Positions 23,801-34,539 of a stretch of 64,000 nt of DNA are shown piece after piece. Made by a program: the position numbers and the translations under genes. The notes below the pieces were generated by a model. The model was not told the DNA's origin and made no database searches. It saw only the letters and a list, made by a program, of their open reading frames with translations. How positions within the stretch are numbered: position 1 is the first letter of the stretch; every line of letters starts with the position of its first letter. The DNA lies in contig CM073590.1 of assembly GCA_037074705.1 (NCBI GenBank), forward strand, positions 180,992,246 through 181,056,245, given 5' to 3'. The DNA comes from Zhengitettix transpicula (lineage: Eukaryota > Arthropoda > Insecta > Orthoptera > Tetrigidae).

Positions 23801-25745
23801 CAAAATTTCAAGGGCCTGAACCTCCTTCATCAAGAAGGAAGGTCTTAACTTCGTACTGGCCGGGTCCAACTGGACCAAACTATTGATTTCAGGAAAGTCA
23901 ACTTCACTGTCTCTCTTTCATGCAAAATTCCATTGTTGTGACCTTTTTCTTGGGAGGGAGACAGAGAGTTGTTGGCTTTGTTGGGCGTCAATTGTTGCTA
24001 TCTAACAGCTGGTTCACCTTAATTTGAATTTGTCAATTTGCATTTCAGACCTTCCTTTCTGACAAATGTGAATTTGAAATATTTTCACTCCTCAGCCTGA
24101 TTGGACCAACTATTGATTTCAGGTAAGTTGACTTTGCTGCCTCTCTTTCCAATCTAATTGTGTTAAATATATATATATATAATTAAATATTTGTGTGGAT
24201 TATTAAATGGCACATTTAGATAGGAAATACCTTCCTTCCAGACAGAGGGGGCTTTTGAAAGATTTTCACTTCTCAGCCTGACTGTACCCATGATTGATTT
24301 CAGGTAAGTCGACTTCTTGTTCCCATCTAAATGTGTTATATAAATTTACAACCTATAGACCTGAAGAAGCCCTGATCAGGTAAACAGATACATGACCAAA
24401 GTGACTGCAGTTTAACTAGCAATCAGTAGTTACATATATTGAAGTAATATTATTATCACAGGCAACAAGCATTGATTTTGTGAGCTCAGAAAGTAACCAG
24501 AGTGCAGTAACAAATAAGAAAATTATACCAAAAAAATTATAATATTTCTAATGGATTAGTGAAACTAATGTAGACAGTAGATTAAGAATGAAAAGATGAA
24601 GAAGAAAGATCTAATGATGAACCTATTTTAAATGCTATAAAGATGTATGATTGAAGAAGATAGAACACAAAGTAAATGCATACTGTTATGCAAAAGTGTC
24701 ATATTTTTCTTCTACGGTAAAATGTATAAAGAGAAGAATGTAGTTTCCTCAGATAGTTTTAAAAACTCTGAAGAGGACTTATAGGTGTTGTGAAAAATGA
24801 AATAACCTGGGTAAATAAAGTTCCAAATAACTGAATCAAACTTCAGTAATGCTACTTCAAAAGAAAGTCAAGCAGATTCTGGCAAAAAGCACATTCACCA
24901 ATGTACATTAAGTGAACATTAAAAAATAAGGCAGACATGTATTTGAAATAAAGTCAGTTAATAAAGAAACAGTTCACTAGTCAAATCAGCATAAATGGCA
25001 ATATTGAAATACTAGTCAAAGTAACGAGTAGGAAATACCATAAATAAAACACAATCAACATGAAAGTAATTAAATACAAAACCAAAAGTTTACAGGATAT
25101 GCAAATAATTCCAATTGTTATGTATAATCCAGAAATCACACTAATATTTATATGAAATTGGCAGGCAAAATTAATTGCAACAAGCTTAACTATACATCTT
25201 ACCCAATCTATCCAAAGTTTGTTCCCATTCTTTGGTGCTAGATTTCACTGGTGCTGCAGGGCATGTTGCCCGATCACAAGGTATTATCCAAAGAAAAATT
25301 ATTATCGTTAATATGCAAACCACAACAGAGAGAATAAAGGAAATTTTACGAGTCAAGGACATAGGTTGTAAATGCATATTGATTGATGTATTTGCTTTAA
25401 TAATAGGTACATCATCTGCTATTGTGTGCCCTTGACTTAAAGCAGAAAAACCATTACTTCTAACTTCACATTCTATTTCTCGACCAAGTGGTTGATAATC
25501 ACCCATAGTGTGTCCTAAGACAGGAGAGACAGGTGCTTATTAAAACATTACAAATTTAATAATAATAAAGGAATTATAACTATAACTTTACCGTTATTTT
25601 TATCTATTGAATTATTTCCGGAAACAACAAGCTTTTTGTTGTCATTATATTGAACAACGCTAATAACTTCTTCTTCTGACTCATCACTAATAGACTGAGG
25701 AAGGGGAGAGTATAAAGCTCCCTGGCCCGAACCAACCCCGGACAT
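8420..25745 (-). CDS. FAM234: FAM234 (ITFG3-like) membrane protein, six exons, complete
   Basis: Six minus-strand exons join in phase: 25745-25592, 25514-25203, 15330-15025, 14128-13826, 11289-10693 and 8577-8420, giving 609 codons plus a stop. Each junction has GT donor and AG acceptor. Residues 1-108 are polar and cytoplasmic in style, 109-129 form one hydrophobic membrane segment followed by a PCD..TCP motif, and the rest is the extracellular or luminal part. It contains FG-GAP-like calcium-loop motifs DLNADGIND (about 232), DLNKDGIND (about 286) and DLNGDG (about 562). Architecture and length (vertebrate FAM234A/B are roughly 550-620 aa) fit FAM234, formerly ITFG3. Molecular function is not established; FAM234 proteins are known mainly as single-pass membrane proteins with a beta-propeller-like ectodomain. 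A second ATG lies at codon 55 in exon 2, so a shorter form is possible. I cannot tell whether it is co-orthologous to FAM234A and FAM234B. Confidence 0.85.
8829..8890. repeat. (TA)n microsatellite
   Basis: An uninterrupted TA run of about 62 bp follows a short TG run. Confidence 0.95.
8900..9165. repeat. Family D repeats with a foldback copy
   Basis: ggcttacctgaaagtgaag...gtcgccatgaggaactgaagg occurs at about 8900-8975. A diverged copy at 9020-9095 is followed by its inverse at 9105-9160, so the last two could form a stem-loop. Another copy, nearly identical to the first, lies at 20676-20760, also next to TA runs. Confidence 0.65.
9418..9535. repeat. Family C repeat, copy 2
   Basis: It lies in the same orientation as 7118-7240 with scattered substitutions, 2.3 kb away and inside the last FAM234 intron. 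Confidence 0.75.
9590..9680 (-). repeat. Family A repeat (Penelope-terminal type)
   Basis: The reverse complement contains caaggcttccagaaacgttg, ggtatttatatcatcac and ttttgtctg, matching the ends of the Penelope-like element at 44.6-45.5 kb. Confidence 0.55.
10693..11289 (-). CDS. FAM234: FAM234 exon 5 (large ectodomain exon)
   Basis: The acceptor is tttcag and the donor gtaagt. This 597-nt exon encodes the cysteine-containing middle of the ectodomain with several N-x-S/T sites, and includes GFVLKYWQWSN. Phase is continuous with exons 4 and 6. Confidence 0.85.
11500..13050 (+). pseudogene. Degenerate Jockey-type LINE reverse transcriptase
   Basis: Translations in shifting frames recover EKAFDKVNQPVLLSKI, SGISQDSILAPFLFNLYT, TLLFEDDLPLIL and a C-terminal KPLHIS block. 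It has many stops and frameshifts. It lies in FAM234 intron 4 on the strand opposite to the gene. Confidence 0.6.
13826..14128 (-). CDS. FAM234: FAM234 exon 4 (second FG-GAP-like motif)
   Basis: The acceptor is attgcag and the donor gtatta. It encodes NKLWFLHSHD followed by PLILPDLNKDGINDML, the pattern that repeats in FAM234 ectodomains. Phase is continuous on both sides (split GGC and GTA codons). Confidence 0.85.
15025..15330 (-). CDS. FAM234: FAM234 exon 3 (first FG-GAP-like motif)
   Basis: The acceptor is ttttcag and the donor gtaagt. It encodes a beta-rich stretch with GGIISLVGETGEVAWW and then DLNADGINDCILVG. It joins exon 2 through a split GAG codon across a 9.9 kb intron. Confidence 0.85.
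15340..16930. other. FAM234 intron 2 DNA, nothing recognised
   Basis: AT-rich intronic DNA. An open stretch around 16556-16825 reads through on both strands but matches no family I know and has no splice support. Confidence 0.4.
16935..17980 (+). pseudogene. Ty3/gypsy pol: RT end, RNase H and spacer (5' half)
   Basis: The frame-shifted translation gives RNRKTLQKFMGCCAFYKNFI, LHKLLKK..WEWGREQEEAFKEIKKAF, ERVISM and TELQLLAVVYFVSKFRY, then LTLYMDHRSIMFL and RLTKWFLILAEYNLKVEYI. These match the end of gypsy RT (connection) and the RNase H domain. Several stops and frameshifts break it. The integrase half resumes at 19630 after a LINE insertion. Confidence 0.8.
18010..19610 (-). pseudogene. Jockey-type LINE relic nested in the gypsy element
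   Basis: The minus strand gives NKAIVLITKIFNSILKTTHI, SRKEAF and SLLPQLAKLFEKLLIPNQQFGF-like blocks (19490-19020), then GTPRQCSWTPSVL, a degraded GVPQGSVLGP, near 18770. The order of motifs is right for a non-LTR RT, but there are many stops. Confidence 0.6.
19630..20000 (+). pseudogene. Ty3/gypsy integrase (3' half of the split element)
   Basis: The translation starts with NIKEYMRLCQNCQVN, the HHCC zinc-binding end, then the GPYQSIIPGKTNEI...DLF-like core and GKPPKILSDNGKQF, where the second catalytic aspartate lies. One frameshift or stop falls near 19920. It continues the RT/RNase H half that stops at 17980. Confidence 0.75.
20010..20205 (+). repeat. LTR-like stretch
   Basis: ttgtacttcttgccacat, gataaaacc, tttatctggtaaaata and ttgcccaa resemble 2180-2410, the right terminal repeat of the first element. 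It lies just downstream of the integrase relic, where a 3' LTR would be expected. Confidence 0.35.
20205..20640. repeat. Family B copies in both orientations
   Basis: A plus copy lies at 20205-20345 (ggccctcgaaaatttg, gactggaccaactatt) and a partial plus copy at 20418-20460. A minus copy lies at 20465-20640 with the box ctgacgacgtgggctcagg on the reverse strand. A short (TA)n separates them. Confidence 0.6.
20877..21790 (+). pseudogene. Neptune-type Penelope-like RT C-terminus plus GIY-YIG relic
   Basis: The reading frame gives TYLNVDIQHNSG...FNIKPTDTLQYLHFTSCHHK, the hallmark following the RT palm in Penelope-like elements. It continues through shifted frames to FLHKSKQT and SIGQTKRL, a decayed GIY-YIG endonuclease motif. 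The RT catalytic motifs are absent, so it is a 5'-truncated copy. Confidence 0.65.
22080..22345. repeat. Family B foldback copy
   Basis: A plus-orientation half (22085-22215) faces a minus-orientation half (22225-22345). Both carry the caggccct box, and the unit ends in a short TA run. Confidence 0.6.
23160..23460 (-). pseudogene. Possible GIY-YIG endonuclease relic
   Basis: The minus frame reads FI*VGQTK-like then RFKEHN, resembling the YIGQTKRS....R..EH motif of Penelope endonucleases. The rest is disrupted. Confidence 0.3.
23690..24345. repeat. Three family B copies
   Basis: A minus copy at 23730-23865, a plus copy at 23865-24165 and a partial plus copy at 24225-24345, with an AT run between the last two. 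All contain gactg/gattggaccaac-like cores and aggtaagtc/t. Confidence 0.6.
24346..25190. other. FAM234 intron 2, nothing coding
   Basis: AT-rich intronic DNA. A cctgaagaagccctgatcagg box at 24360 resembles the family A/B motif, but no full copy is visible. Confidence 0.4.
25203..25514 (-). CDS. FAM234: FAM234 exon 2 (membrane segment)
   Basis: The acceptor is tcttag and the donor gtaaga. It joins exon 1 in phase through a GGA codon. It holds the predicted transmembrane helix (SFILSVVVCILTIIIFLW) and the following PCDRATCP motif typical of FAM234. Confidence 0.85.
25592..25745 (-). CDS. FAM234: FAM234 exon 1 (start codon)
   Basis: It starts at ATG 25745-25743 and encodes an acidic, serine-rich N-terminus (SISDESEEEVISVVQY). 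It ends in phase 1 before a gtaaag donor at 25591. The ORF continues past the donor into intron, so the splice site defines its end. Confidence 0.75.
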
Positions 25746-27660
25746 TTAGTGTGTTTCTTTCATAACAAATTATCCATGTTTACGCTTGACTACAATTTGT
25801 TATGTATAGTCATAGTGGTCGTATAGTGAAAGCAATAATAAAATGTAAAAATGTTTTTAAATCAATAAAAACACATTATCAGTATGTATGATACTCTAAA
25901 TTAAGGAAATATATACAATAATAAAAATAGTTTACAAACAATGAACTGTATGTATGGAAATCAATATTCCGCTAATATGAAAATTTTATATGCCAAAGCA
26001 GATAAAGAAAAAAATTCAGCAACAACCCTTTCATAATATCAAATTGATCCCTATAAACAAGTGGATTGTGCAGCCATCTGAATGAAAGTTTACATGTATT
26101 CTTTGCTTTAATAATTCATTAGTAACTTTGATATTTTTATATTTAAAGCCATGAAATTTAATAATAATACAAAAAGAAACCAAACGTTGTCAATTTTTTT
26201 TCATTTTATTTCATAAAGTGTTCTTCAACATGCAAAATGTTCATATACTTTCGACAAATGCTTATGATCGCATCGGTAAAAGCGTTCTGAACATTTTACC
26301 CGTTGATTAACAATTTGTGAAATAAAATGAAAAAAATTGTGGACATTTGGTTTTTCCTATTGTAATCATATTTACAGCTCTGTTATCAAAATATGTAAAA
26401 TTTAATTTGAAGACAAAATTTACAATATTTTTTTCCGTGAACTTGAAGAAAATAGTAAATATAATTGGTTATATGGAATATTGTAAGATATGCATAAATT
26501 TTTTTAGATTTATTTATTATATTATATTAGAAAGAACCTGATAAAACCTTTTTTCTATGCAATTCCCTCCACAAATTTATACTTGCAAATCCGGTTTCCT
26601 GACGTTTATATTTTAGTTAATATTTGCGTTACGCGTTCTGAGATGCATTCCTAAAGGAATATTTTTATGTTCAACGAATGTTGAAAACCTCATTTTCATG
26701 ATAATATGTTACTATATCGAGAACTTACTAATCATTGAAAGTCGGAAACGGAATGTATAATTTTGAAATTTTAGTTAGTTAAAGAAGCATTAAGAATCTG
26801 CAGTTTTCTCAATTGTAGGCCTACATCAAGGGAATCATGAACGATTGGAAATTTTAATCTAAATATAGGTATGGTATTAATAATTAGAGATACGTTAATT
26901 AATATTTAACATTTATCCAAGGTATGTGGTCAGCATTGTGATTTTATGTTTTTATGTATAAATTATAGAATGAAATAGAACAAAAGTATTTAATGGAGAG
27001 AAAAGTATAGAATAGGAATAAATAATAGTCAATATATGGCTTTAATTGAATTGTAGGATTGCTAATATATTTAAGTAAATTTATTACGCTATGTTACAGT
27101 AATAGATTGTTTTAATTTTCATTGGAAATGTGTTAATAGGAAAAATATTATGTATTAGCTTATTTGTAATAATTATAAGAATAATAAGCAAAACGTTCAC
27201 TGGTTATTAATAATAATATTACTTAAACGAATTAAAAACCTAGAATTTATTTTTACTTTTTCTAGTAAATAAAATGTTCATGATGATATTTCAATTTATG
27301 GAAGATTGTTAATTAATAAGCGTTTTATGACTGATTGACCATTATATTTATTTATTAATTGTGTCACTGTAGTCATACAATTTCAATATTAACTTTCAAT
27401 ATGTTACATATAAATATGCAAAACCCGTGTGAATTCCGAGAACTATTCATTGAACAACTTCACCGGGAAAATCTTCAATCTTTGAACTTAAATCTTTCCA
27501 TAGTTGGACGTTGTCAAAGTTATAAGTCGCAAAGAAATACTTTATCCTTCTGAGATAATTTTATTACTTTGAACATGACATCGAAGCTGTCAATTGGAAT
27601 GATTTTTATGTGACGATAAAATGGGGCTATTTTAAAACGTTTTAAATTTTGGTTTCATAA
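25746..27660. promoter_or_regulatory. Shared upstream region of FAM234 and MOSMO
   Basis: The 1.9 kb between the two divergent start codons must hold both promoters and 5' UTRs. No TATA or initiator can be assigned confidently by eye. It contains one palindromic element (26176-26355). Confidence 0.5.
26176..26355. mobile_element. Small palindromic (MITE-like) element
   Basis: The arms, 26176-26213 (gaaaccaaacgttgtcaatt... ttca) and 26318-26355, are imperfect inverse copies of about 38 bp. They enclose about 100 bp with its own shorter inverted tracts. No coding capacity. Confidence 0.65.
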
Positions 27661-27763
27661 ATGGATAAACTGACGTTGATTTCAGGCACTTTATTCATGG
27701 TGGCAGATATTTTCGCTATCGTAAGTCTGTCTATGCCTGACTGGATAATAACAGAAGTGGGAG
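27661..27763 (+). CDS. MOSMO: MOSMO exon 1
   Basis: The ATG at 27661 opens MDKLTLISG, followed by the first membrane helix and SLSMPDWI. The donor is gtaatt at 27764. It is too short for a usual ORF cut-off and was recognised by homology. Confidence 0.9.
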
Positions 27764-29842
27764 GTAATTAATTACTTTTGTTAATACTGTAGTGTAAAAA
27801 TAAACTGAACAACATTGTACATTGTGAAATCTAATTATTTCAACGTTTCAAGCATATAATTAAGTTTCCTTAACTACAATAAGTTACCAGGAATCCGGTG
27901 TAATTGCTAACTTATTTAATATGCTGTGATTATAATATTTAACCCTTTAGTGCATTTTTTTTGTATTTTTCAAACTAAACAATTTAAGATGTAATTTGGT
28001 GAATACAAAACAAAAAGATTATTGCTCATATGCAAAATAAATATAATTAGGTATGATTTATCAACAATTCAAATTAATTGGATAATTATGATTTTAGTGA
28101 AATTACTATACCCTGAGAATGACACTTAAATTTTATTTCTTAAAAACCAGCAAGGATATATCTGACCTGAGGGGTTGACTCACAGAAAGCTAGGACAAGC
28201 ACGTTTTAACCTTTCCATGGATTTCACATTTCTTTAAGTGCATGTTGTTTCATATCTGCATCACTAATTAGCTATCTTAGAAACCAACAGATTTGTCTAG
28301 GGTGATTATAGAAGTTATGTTGCATATGTGCTACAGTGTGCACTAAAGGCTTAAACAAGTGAAACAAAAATACAGTTTCTTAAATTTAATTTGTTTGCTG
28401 AATCAAATCAAATAAAGATTTATGTTTTAATAGCGTAATTCATATCTTCAATACACAAAAATTAAAATTATTTCAGCATTGATTTTAAAATACACAAATT
28501 TGTGAGAGAGATGATCATATACCATCTGTGTAGAGACATTTCCTAATATTTTAAAATTTTAATTATCCAAATATTTGTAAATTAGTACAAGATCTTTCAT
28601 CATTTAAGCCCATTTCTTCAAAATAAAGAAGGAAAACCACTTTAATACATATTAATTTCTATATTGAATATATCCCTTCATTTTTAAAATTAATTATTCA
28701 AATACTTGTAATTTTGCAAATTTCTTTCATTTAAGCTTCACGTCAGTAGTTGGATCTTGCAGGCTTTTGCAGGGAAGGGCATTGGCATACATAAACTCAA
28801 CTTGTTCCTGAATTTGTTTGAATATAGTTCTACACTACAATAGTAGAATCAAATTAATCTAATATCTATTTTTTCAACTTGTGCTTATATTACTGAAAGT
28901 AAATTATGAGGAAGCTGAAATTTCAGAATCAAGAGTAGGTGAATAATGTAAACAATTATAAATTTCTGAATATAATTTTATAATTAAGAAAATTGATACC
29001 ATATAAAATGTCAATAAAGGAAAGTCACGGTCTTCATTATAAGGCACAATTGTCAGATAACTAATTTTCTTATTGTTATTAATTTCTTTACCATAGGAGA
29101 CACTCGCTTAGGACTTATGTGGACATGTATGACACTTTATAATCGCCCGCAGACTTGTTTTACTCCAGACCTGCAACCAGAGTGGATTTTGGCTCTAGTC
29201 TGCATATTAGTTGGTTGCATTTGCATAACAACTACTATTATACTTCTTGTTTCATCTCATTGGGATAGAAACGTTGTCCCTTATGCAAGATGGGTTGGTT
29301 TCACTGCAAGTAAGTGCAAACATTAATTAGACTAATCATTTATGAATAGTTGTCAAGCTTGTGAAAGTATGTTAGTGGTGTTTGTTTCAATTCTGTTTCT
29401 GATAATTATATTGTAGAAATTTGGCTGTTGGTGTATATTCATATGTAATTATAGGGACTAATTGTACACAGGGTGACTTGAATGTACCATGTGTTAAAAA
29501 TGTTCCTTTTTTTAATTCTTATATTCCACCTTTTTACTAAGTTAAAGTTAATGTAAAAAAATTATAAGAACAAAGAATTTCATGTGTTAAAATGTCTTTG
29601 TACCAAGAACAATTATTAAATAACTGACATAGATTTTTCCCTTGTTTGTTTCAGTGGTTTTATTCTGTCTTGCTGCAGTTACTTTCCCGATGGGTTTTAA
29701 TGTGGATAAAATAGGTGGACAACCATATCAGTTACCAAATAGCCATCAAGTTGGTGTATCATATATATTATTTGTTTTGGCATTATGGATAACTGTAATC
29801 TCTGAATTATTTGCTGGGAAAGTATGTTTGCCACATTTCTGA
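27661..29842 (+). CDS. MOSMO: Modulator of Smoothened (MOSMO), three exons, complete
   Basis: Exons 27661-27763, 29097-29309 and 29655-29842 join in phase (split GGA and ATG codons, GT-AG sites) to 167 aa, the same length as the vertebrate protein. The N-terminus MDKLTLISGTLFMVADIFAI, the PEW and SHW..... YARW segments, the FPMGFNVDKIGGQPYQLPN loop and the C-terminal LFAGKVCLP are family signatures. Four hydrophobic segments are visible, near residues 5-23, 68-90, 103-125 and 142-163, giving a claudin-like four-pass topology. In vertebrates MOSMO acts with MEGF8 and MGRN1 in a membrane ubiquitin-ligase complex that removes Smoothened from the cell surface and the primary cilium, damping Hedgehog signalling. 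That role here is inferred from orthology. The gene is head-to-head with FAM234. Confidence 0.93.
27764..29096 (+). other. MOSMO intron 1
   Basis: AT-rich intron with no recognisable element or coding block. Confidence 0.5.
29097..29309 (+). CDS. MOSMO: MOSMO exon 2
   Basis: The acceptor is ccatag and the donor gtaagt. It encodes GLMWTCMTL, the extracellular cysteine-bearing loop, the second helix, and SHWDRNVVPYARWVGFTA. Confidence 0.93.
29655..29842 (+). CDS. MOSMO: MOSMO exon 3 (stop codon)
   Basis: The acceptor is tttcag. It encodes helix 3, the GGQPYQLPN loop, helix 4 and the terminal FAGKVCLPHF, with stop TGA at 29840-29842. Confidence 0.93.
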
Positions 29843-30744
29843 TTTTTTATTCCATTTTGTTTTACTATATTAATCTTTATTATACTTTGGATATATAATT
29901 ATCAAAATGGCACACCATTTAAGATTAAAATACAAGAAGTGACTAAACTTTTATTATTTGTTTAATATAGAAAATATCAATAACTATGGTTTTTCATAGT
30001 TTCCCCAAATAATATTAAGGTTGTGAATTGCAAGGTGATGGTATTAATTACATATGTAACTTGAATTTTATTGATTCTGAAGTATTTTCTATTGTGCTGT
30101 TAATTACCATGATGTAATAAAAATATATTCTGGTGCCTGTTTTATTTTTATATTGTTTTACATAATTTTGCTAATGTTTTGTATTAGCAAATTATGTGTG
30201 TATATGTACATGAAAAAGACTTAAATATATAACATTCTTGAGATTATTAAGTGTGATATTAAATAATATGCAGTATAATATGTATTCTGTAATATGTAAT
30301 TATATTTATTGTAGCAAACCAAATTAAAAAGGTTTAATTATTTCTGTGCCAAACCATCCCAAAATCATCACACATTTATTGTTTGCTTCATGTTAGCCTC
30401 TGCTAGTGTATTTTCCAAAAATAAAGGATTCACAGAGATTTATCATACCCTATTTTGCTCTTTGTCCCGTGTTAGTAATCACTTTAGCAAATACATGGTC
30501 ACAAATTTATTTTTATCTGAAACACTTTTAGACAAAACATCCAATGTGGAAGGATGTTTCAGCTGATTATTCACTGTATGAAATTGAGGTGTATTCATTT
30601 AGGATGTTTTAATTAGCACCAATAAATGGGAGCAGGCTTCCAATGCCATATGTTCCAATAATCCCTCTTTATACATGATTTAGTTTGTCATAAGAAAGTG
30701 TTTAAATTTCTAACATTAAATTTATTCTGCAATAAATGTATAGA

Positions 30745-30870
30745 TGTATATAGTTGGTCCAGTCAGACTGAGAAATCTAAATATTCTCAACTATTGATTT
30801 CTGGTAAGTTGAATTCACTCTTTCCTATCTAAATGTGTTATTTTATTTGACTTCTTCATACTTTTTCCTT
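30745..30870 (+). repeat. Family B fragment
   Basis: gttggtccagtcagactgag, ctattgatttctggtaagt and tatctaaatgtgttatttta match the 3' part of family B. Confidence 0.55.
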
Positions 30871-31959
30871 AATTACCGTTTCTAAGACTTGTAAATAACT
30901 GCCTATTCCTTTAACTTGAAATGAACAACCATTCTATAGTTACAAAAATATGTGATTTCTGAAGGTTTGTAATTCGGACAGTTGAATTTAAACAGAATAA
31001 CTATACTGATTCACTGGGTTTTTTTGCAGAAACCAAAGTAGACGGTCTTTATAGACTTAAATGTGCTGAAGACTGTTTTGCGAGTGAGTCACTTTGTCAT
31101 GTTACATTATCCTAATTTTATACATGAAATGTTAAGTCCCAATCTACTTGTAACCCTGAGTTGGAGACAATTTTAACCTTTGTATTAGTGTTCAGCGCAT
31201 CATGGTTTGTGGCTGTAATAATATACACATTTTATTCTGGCATGACATCCTTTGTTTTGAATGAATTACTCTCCAGTTTCCAACCAGTGAAGTTTCAATG
31301 ATTGGAACTGTCGTCTTCTTCAGACTGAAACCTTTATTTTGTTTTTCAGTAAAATATTATGCGAGGTTAAACCACTTTGTGGCACTTCCCTACCACCCCG
31401 AAGCAACACCTGTCAAATCTGACCTAGGTCTCGCAGCTCCTGGGAACCTTAAATTAGGTAATCCCCTGGATTAGATCCAGACATTTAAAAAGAAATTCCA
31501 TGGGTTAATGATGATTGTTCCCACATGTCACCAAGCTCTTTTTTCAACCTTATCCATTCTAGGAGCTAATATAGAGCATGGACATCCAAGGCCTTCCTGA
31601 AATTTTCTTGATTACCAAGGCAAGAGGCCTTCCTCTGTGATAATCTGTATCTGCTGTTCTAGTTGAAGTTGTTGATTTATGGTTTAAATACATCTTTTGC
31701 TTTGCCAGTACTGCTGTTTGTGATTTGTATACAAGGCATTTTCTCAAGAGTTTCAATTTCATCCCCGTTAAATCAGTTAGCACTCTTGACTCATCCACTA
31801 ACAAACTAGCTCAGTACCTATCTCACACACTAAATACAATTAATACAAGTTTAGCACCATAGAAAAAATAAAAGAAATACCAGAACCTAATTTATTGGTA
31901 AGTTTTGATTTAACATCATTAATCAGTAGGATATGTTATATGCCTATTAGAAAATGAAT

Positions 31960-33250
31960 TATGATCTAGGCAGTGGAACTGTTGGTTGTCTCACACAAGC
32001 TATCAAAACTGCCAAACTCAAGACAATTATTTTCTTGAGATATGTAGATGACAAATTCTTAATTGGCTACATAGGGGACACCAATTAGAGGAGCTCTTAA
32101 AACCAAATAATAGCATACACCATAATATTAACTGTTTGATAGAGGTAGAGGGGAAAAACAGGTGTTCCTGGATGTGTAGGTAACCTGAGAAGCTAAAGGT
32201 TTCCAAGCAGACAGAATATGTAATAAATGAATGCAAACAAACGGATAGTTATATGCCATTTTGCAAAAAGTAAGGACTTGAACACATTTTACAGAACTGA
32301 AAAGATTTGTGACCATGAAAGAAAATCTGAGACTGGCTTAAACCAGATGAATACAATTGTGTTACCATAACAAGATGACACAAAAACTATAATGCTGTAC
32401 AAAAAAAAAAATTAAGAATTTTTTAATGTGGAAGGTGTGTATCAAGTGTATTGGAGTATACTACATAAACACAAAATATTCACAACATTAAAGAGCAGTA
32501 ACAAAATTAGAGAACACATCTACTCAATAAATGACGGTCAAGATTATCACAATCAATATTATAAACGTACATATGATTCTCTATAGGTGAAACTGGCTTG
32601 TTCAGGCTCACCAGATTAATTGAACATGAAATATTCCAAGTAAAATTAATGGCCAAGTACAGACAATATAAAATAATAAAAGTTAAATGAATACATAACA
32701 TTTTCTCCACAATTCTGTGGACCTCATCAGGTAGTGTAACACTTAATGTTAGTTTTATTCAAATTTGTGTAACAGACAAATTACCGAATACATATATCAT
32801 TGGTTGAGTCAATTCAACCAGTCTACTACAAATAACAACATAGACTTGGAAGCACCAGGGTAAAGAAATACTGAAACTGGAAAATGCATTAGGCTATAGA
32901 AATACACAAGTGGCATAACAGCTTCAACAAGGAGAGCAGAGGTGTCGAACAAGAAAATTCCAGGAAGGGCAAGATACAATACAGACCAGAGTTTGATTGA
33001 CCTTGGATCCCTGCAGAAGCCACATGAATGGACAGTCTTGACCTACCATTGATAATGATTGGAACTATTGACCTAAATGTCAATAAATACTCCAGAATAG
33101 AAAATGTCCAACATTTGATGCAGAAACTGTGGACAAATACTTCTGTAAAATTTGGAACCAGAAAATTCATGAAAGAAATTATTTACATACCTTCAAGTAT
33201 AGAAAATTTGCCTACAGAGGACTATAACCCAAACAAAGTAAAGATCATGC
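31960..33250 (+). pseudogene. Penelope-like element relic (RT palm to GIY-YIG)
   Basis: The translation contains KLKTIIFLRYVDDKFLIGYI (RT motif with YVDD), a degraded IEVEGK..PFLDV block and QCKQTDSYMPF, which corresponds to the YRKPTHTDRYLH motif. Later GVYQVYWS and IGETGLFRLTRLIEHE follow, matching a GIY-YIG endonuclease. Many stops and frameshifts. This lineage differs from the copies at 20.9 and 63.4 kb. Confidence 0.55.
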
Positions 33251-34539
33251 TCTAATAACACTGGCCCATGAATTTTAATTTTTACAGAAATTAAAATAGC
33301 AATGCTTTATGATGTCATTGGTACATTATAATAAGTATTGTCAAATTTATTTGGTGACTGGTGTCTCAATTGTATTCATTGGCAATGTTAGGTTTGGCAA
33401 CTCTGTGGTCTCACTGACATGCAAAAATTGCTTACAATAAAATAATATGATTATCCTAAACAAACACAAAAGTTCTTGCTATTAAAGATTCTACTTAAGT
33501 TAAGTAATAATGTCACAATATAAACAATTTGAGGCTTAAATAAAACATTGAATTTTTAGATTTATACTTTCTGAAGATTATTGAATTAAAAGTCTGCCTT
33601 AAATTTTCAAAATGATTAAAATATTATAGCAAAGCTAGGTCATCTGCAGGATTAATATTGTAGTTGATAATCAGTAGCAAGCACTATTGTGATATAGCAC
33701 TATATTTTGTGATAGGGAAGAGTAATTGGCTCACTAGGATGTGCCTCTATTCTTAGTATAGCCCTTTTTCTCCCAAAGTCATATTTATTATTGGACGTCT
33801 CTATGTATTCTACATTAATTACAAACAATATTCATGTAGGGTGTATTAGATGTATTTTACAAGCACCAGTAAGAAATTTTTAAAAATCACTGGAACATGT
33901 ATGCTCAATGTTTTCTATGTTGTTTTTTCTGGTGATTTTGTAGGTTTTGTATGCATAAATCAGCAAAGAGCAAATTAATGTCTTCAAACTCTAACAGAAG
34001 TGATCCTGAAACTTTACTGCACAGATGTCTATAATGAGAACCCAGAAATAGTCAACAGAAGCACAAACTCAGCTGTATCCGACCCATTCATGTATTTTTT
34101 CAAAGACCTTACGAGGTGGAAGTAGTGTTGAAGGTCGTGAAGAGTGGAAAAAAACGCACTACTTTTTGTACCATAAAGTTTGAGAGCGATCCAGATCAGA
34201 CATGTCTTTAGGGTGTAACATTGAGGCCTCAGAGAACAGCCACCTACGGAACATGTAAGAATCTGTGTCCAGCTGACACACCGGCACAAGAATGCAGAGA
34301 CTGTAAAGGTTTCTACACAATTGTCTGAAAAGTGTATGTAAGACGCTCGGAAACATTAAAATTGGTTTTGGAGTCTGACCGTACTAGTCATGAGACTGCT
34401 TTTGTAGCCTGAATCTTATTAAAGCTGAGACATTACTTAAAAACATAAATATGTACAAAGTATAAAGTAAATTGAAATTGTAATATTTTTTTTATCTTTT
34501 AAAAAAAAATTGTTTAAATTCAAGATAAAATCCTGTTAA

